From: Chitinophagaceae bacterium
GTDB taxonomy: Bacteria > Bacteroidota > Bacteroidia > Chitinophagales > Chitinophagaceae
Direction of reading: 5' to 3'
Length of the DNA: 7,060 bases
Assembly (NCBI GenBank): GCA_003151295.1
Contig: PLXD01000259.1
Coordinates: 11,110-18,169, forward strand
A program made the translations under genes and the position numbers. Below are positions 4,383 through 7,060 of this stretch, piece by piece. The stretch's first letter is position 1. Every line of letters starts with the position of its first letter. Below the pieces are notes generated by a model. The model was not told the DNA's origin. It did no database searches and saw only the letters and a program-made list of their open reading frames with translations.

Positions 4383-7060
4383 TTATACCTGTGTCTCCTC
4401 AAAATCTTTCTTCCTTCCCTTATAAAGAAGTCTCAGCAAGGACGGCAGCACGATCAGCAGCAGCGGCAGGGCAATAACAAATCCGCCGATGACGGCGATG
4501 GCGAGGGGTTGATGAAGCTGGGCGCCTGCGCCGATCCCCAAGGCCAGGGGCATCAGGGCGATTATAGCGCCCAGGGCCGTCATCAGCTTGGGCCGAAGGC
4601 GGGTGGAAATGGCATAGATGACGGCTTCATCCACGCTTCGCTCATGCAGGGTTTCCTGGAATTGAAGGAAGGTGAATATCGAATTCTCCCCGATGATCCC
4701 GACGATCATGATCAGGCCGGTGTAGCTGCCGACATTGAGCGGGGTATGGGTGAGATAGAGGGCCAGGTAACTGCCGGCAATGCCCAGGACTGCCACGACC
4801 AGGATGATCAAAGCGACCAGGAATTCCCGGTACAGGAATAAGATCACGCCGAAGACCAGGAGGCTGGCGGTGATCAATATGATCAGGAGCTCGCTGAAAG
4901 ATTGTTGCTGCTGCGCATAGGCGCCGCCATATTCAACGTGGTAGCCCTGCGGTAGGACCAGCTTACTGGCGACTGCCTGCTGAATATCCCTGATCACACT
5001 ACCCAGGTCACGGTTATCCAGCCTTGAAGTGACGACGCCCATGGATTGCAGGTTTTCCCGCTGAATCTCCGCATCACCCGTATTCACTTTCACGGTAGCA
5101 AGACCTGAAATCGGCATCAGCCGGCCATTAGGCAGGAATACCTGGAGCCCTTCAATATCGGACACACTCCGCCGGTAGTTGCCGGGGTAGACCATCCGGA
5201 TATTGGACAATTGCTCCTTTTCCAGCAAACTACCGGTAACATTCCCTTCTAATGCTGTTTGCAACTGGAATTGGAGACTGGCGGGCGTGATACCGAACTG
5301 GGCCAGCCTGGCGAAATCCGGTATTATACTCACCGAAGGACCGGCAATCACGATACCATTAAAAACATCCGCGGTACCACTCACACCGGATACGAGGCCG
5401 GCCATCTGCCTGGATAGTTCCTGCAATTTTTGTTGGTTATCTCCGAAAATCTTTATCTCTATGGGTTGGGTAGACGTCATCAAGTCCCCAAGCATATCGC
5501 CGATCACCTGCCCGAAATCGATACGAAGGGCCGGCTGGCTCGCTTCGATCTGCTTACGGATATCACTGATGACGTCATCAGTGGATTTTGAACGGTCAGT
5601 TTTCAACTGGATCAGGTAATCACCCGTGTTCGGTTCCGTTATAAAGAAGCCCATCTGGGTGCCCGTCCGGCGGGAATAGGCCTGTACTTCAGGGATCTTC
5701 GAGATAATCTTTTCCGCTTCCCGCAGCATCCGGTCCGTCTCTTCCAGGGAAGTGCCGGGCGGGGAAGAATAGTCCAGCACGATACTGCCTTCGTCCATCT
5801 CCGGCAGGAAGCCGGTCTTCAGTTGAGGCACGATAAAATAGATAGAAGCGGCAAGAGCCACCATGAATAAGATGCTCAGCCAGGGCCGCCGGATAAAGAA
5901 AAATACCCAGCGCTGGTTTTTTACATTATGAGGCTTGAGCGCTTTACGGGCTTTTTTATTGGGGGTCAGCAAGAGATAAATAACAGGCAATCCTATCCAG
6001 GTTACAAAAAATGAGCAGACCAGGGTAATGATCATGGTATTGGTCAATACCTTGAAATAGGCGCCTGCCACTCCGCTCATGAGTATGAAAGGAATGAAAA
6101 TGACGATGGTGCTGATGGAAGACCCCAGCATGGCAGGGAAGAGATAGTGGATCGCTTTTTGCACCAGGGTCGTGGAATGTTCGTCCGGATACTCTTCATG
6201 GGTCCGGTGGATCTGTTCCACTACCACGATGGCGTCGTCTATGATCAGGCCGATGGAAGCTGCGATCGCTCCCAGGGTCATGATATTGAAAGTATACCCG
6301 ATCGCATACAACACGATAAGGGTAAGGAAGAGGGTAATGGGTATCGTGATGAGGATCGTAGTGCTGGCTTTCAGTGAACGGAGGAAAATGATCGCCACAA
6401 TAATCGCCAGGGCGAGGCCGATCCAAAGGCTATCGGTAACGCTTTTCACCGAAGTATTTACAAAATCGGCCTGGATGTAGTAAGGCTGGATAGTGACACC
6501 TTTGGGAAGAATGGCCTTCAATTCGCCGATCTTATCTTCCATTGCCTTCGAGAGGGTGACGAGGTTTGAATTGGGCTGCTTAATAACGGCGATCAGGACA
6601 CCATCGTGGCCATTGGCATTGATCTTCGTGTATTCCACTGCTTCCCGGATGTCGACGACGGCGATATCCTTAATCAGCACTACCCTTTTCCCATTATTGC
6701 TGACGACGATATTCTCTATATCTTCTTTGGTGCGGACGGTCGCGTCTGTAACGGTCAGGTATAAAAACCGGTAATCGGATAAATAGCCATTGGACCTGAT
6801 GAAGCCGGTCAGGGACAGACCGTTGTTGATCATATCGGGGGTGATGGACAGGGAGATCATCTTCTGGGCATTGAGGCTCAGCCAGTATTCCTTGGTCTTT
6901 CCCCCTATCACCCTGACTTCCGAAATGCCTGCAACCTGGGAAAGAAAGGGCTTCACCGTATAGGTGGCGATCTGTTTGAGCTCTATGGGGGACTTATTAT
7001 GACTTTCGAGGGTATAGCCCATCACCGGGAGGATAGAGGGATTCATTTTCTCCACCGTGA
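4383..7060 (-). CDS. RND-superfamily efflux permease, inner-membrane pump subunit (5' end outside window)
   Basis: The frame is open to the right edge: 892 codons are visible of an expected ~1030-1050, so the start, the first membrane helix and roughly the first 130-150 residues lie outside. The GTG at 7055 is an internal codon, not a start. Counting from that codon, the order is: porter subdomain, membrane helices 2-6 (~208-363), helix 7 (~391-410), second porter half (~411-710), helices 8-12 (~721-876). Helix 4 carries IGLIIDDAIVVVEQI with Asp273-Asp274, the proton-relay pair of AcrB-type pumps. Helix 10 reads VGIIGENSIFTF with Glu790 where AcrB has Lys. The C-terminal GIGAGAQLHQPLAIAVIGG resembles CzcA-type metal pumps. 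It should export drugs, lipids or metals by proton antiport with an adaptor and a TolC-like channel, presumably encoded to the right. The substrate cannot be assigned. It ends KDFEETQV at TAA 4385-4383 and is separated from the next gene by 437 bases. Confidence 0.93.
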   Translation of the reverse strand, partial: TVEKMNPSILPVMGYTLESHNKSPIELKQIATYTVKPFLSQVAGISEVRVIGGKTKEYWLSLNAQKMISLSITPDMINNGLSLTGFIRSNGYLSDYRFLYLTVTDATVRTKEDIENIVVSNNGKRVVLIKDIAVVDIREAVEYTKINANGHDGVLIAVIKQPNSNLVTLSKAMEDKIGELKAILPKGVTIQPYYIQADFVNTSVKSVTDSLWIGLALAIIVAIIFLRSLKASTTILITIPITLFLTLIVLYAIGYTFNIMTLGAIAASIGLIIDDAIVVVEQIHRTHEEYPDEHSTTLVQKAIHYLFPAMLGSSISTIVIFIPFILMSGVAGAYFKVLTNTMIITLVCSFFVTWIGLPVIYLLLTPNKKARKALKPHNVKNQRWVFFFIRRPWLSILFMVALAASIYFIVPQLKTGFLPEMDEGSIVLDYSSPPGTSLEETDRMLREAEKIISKIPEVQAYSRRTGTQMGFFITEPNTGDYLIQLKTDRSKSTDDVISDIRKQIEASQPALRIDFGQVIGDMLGDLMTSTQPIEIKIFGDNQQKLQELSRQMAGLVSGVSGTADVFNGIVIAGPSVSIIPDFARLAQFGITPASLQFQLQTALEGNVTGSLLEKEQLSNIRMVYPGNYRRSVSDIEGLQVFLPNGRLMPISGLATVKVNTGDAEIQRENLQSMGVVTSRLDNRDLGSVIRDIQQAVASKLVLPQGYHVEYGGAYAQQQQSFSELLIILITASLLVFGVILFLYREFLVALIILVVAVLGIAGSYLALYLTHTPLNVGSYTGLIMIVGIIGENSIFTFLQFQETLHERSVDEAVIYAISTRLRPKLMTALGAIIALMPLALGIGAGAQLHQPLAIAVIGGFVIALPLLLIVLPSLLRLLYKGRKKDFEETQV

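Noticed and set aside
4335..4841. Plus-strand 168-codon frame rich in Gln, Asp and Gly
   Set aside because: It lies antisense inside the conserved efflux permease and has a composition typical of a complementary-strand reading.

Overview
The window looks like chromosomal DNA of a Bacteroidota bacterium, most likely a Chitinophagaceae-type soil or plant-associated organism. This is inferred from the protein style (exported proteins with signal peptides cut just before Gln), from a promoter of the Bacteroidota type (TTTG, 19 bases, TAnnTTTG-like), and from GC-balanced genes separated by AT-rich gaps. No rRNA, tRNA or other marker was seen to confirm it. All intact genes lie on the minus strand, so the window is described from the right edge leftward.

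Right part (4383-7060): the C-terminal ~85% of a large RND-family efflux permease, running off the right edge. Next comes a 437-base AT-rich gap (3946-4382). It holds a possible IS3-type transposase scrap on the plus strand and a well-formed Bacteroidota promoter with an inverted repeat over its -33 box. That promoter serves a nitroreductase-fold protein (3280-3945), which has lost several of the family's usual flavin-contacting segments. A strong intrinsic terminator follows the gene at 3224-3253.

Middle (2956-3223): a short plus-strand stretch that is the decayed N-terminus of a second, different GNAT acetyltransferase. It is interrupted by an in-frame TAA and has no catalytic body. It runs into a purine-rich tract with a tandem repeat.

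Left part (1-2955): a tightly packed three-gene set: a PaiA-like GNAT acetyltransferase, an exported two-headed esterase (alpha/beta hydrolase, SGNH/GDSL hydrolase and a beta-rich C-terminal region), and an exported alpha/beta hydrolase of the acetyl-xylan-esterase-like type that runs off the left edge. Each junction is a 4-base ATGA overlap, which implies one transcript with coupled translation. The two exported hydrolases probably deacylate plant or microbial polysaccharides or related esters; the substrate is not visible from sequence.

The most notable points are the two-headed esterase in a coupled set with an acetyltransferase, three independent ~20-base tandem duplications around the acetyltransferase locus (one of which builds the gene junction itself), the decayed second acetyltransferase, and the nitroreductase with an altered flavin site. 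I saw no CRISPR array, defence system, riboswitch or intact mobile element.
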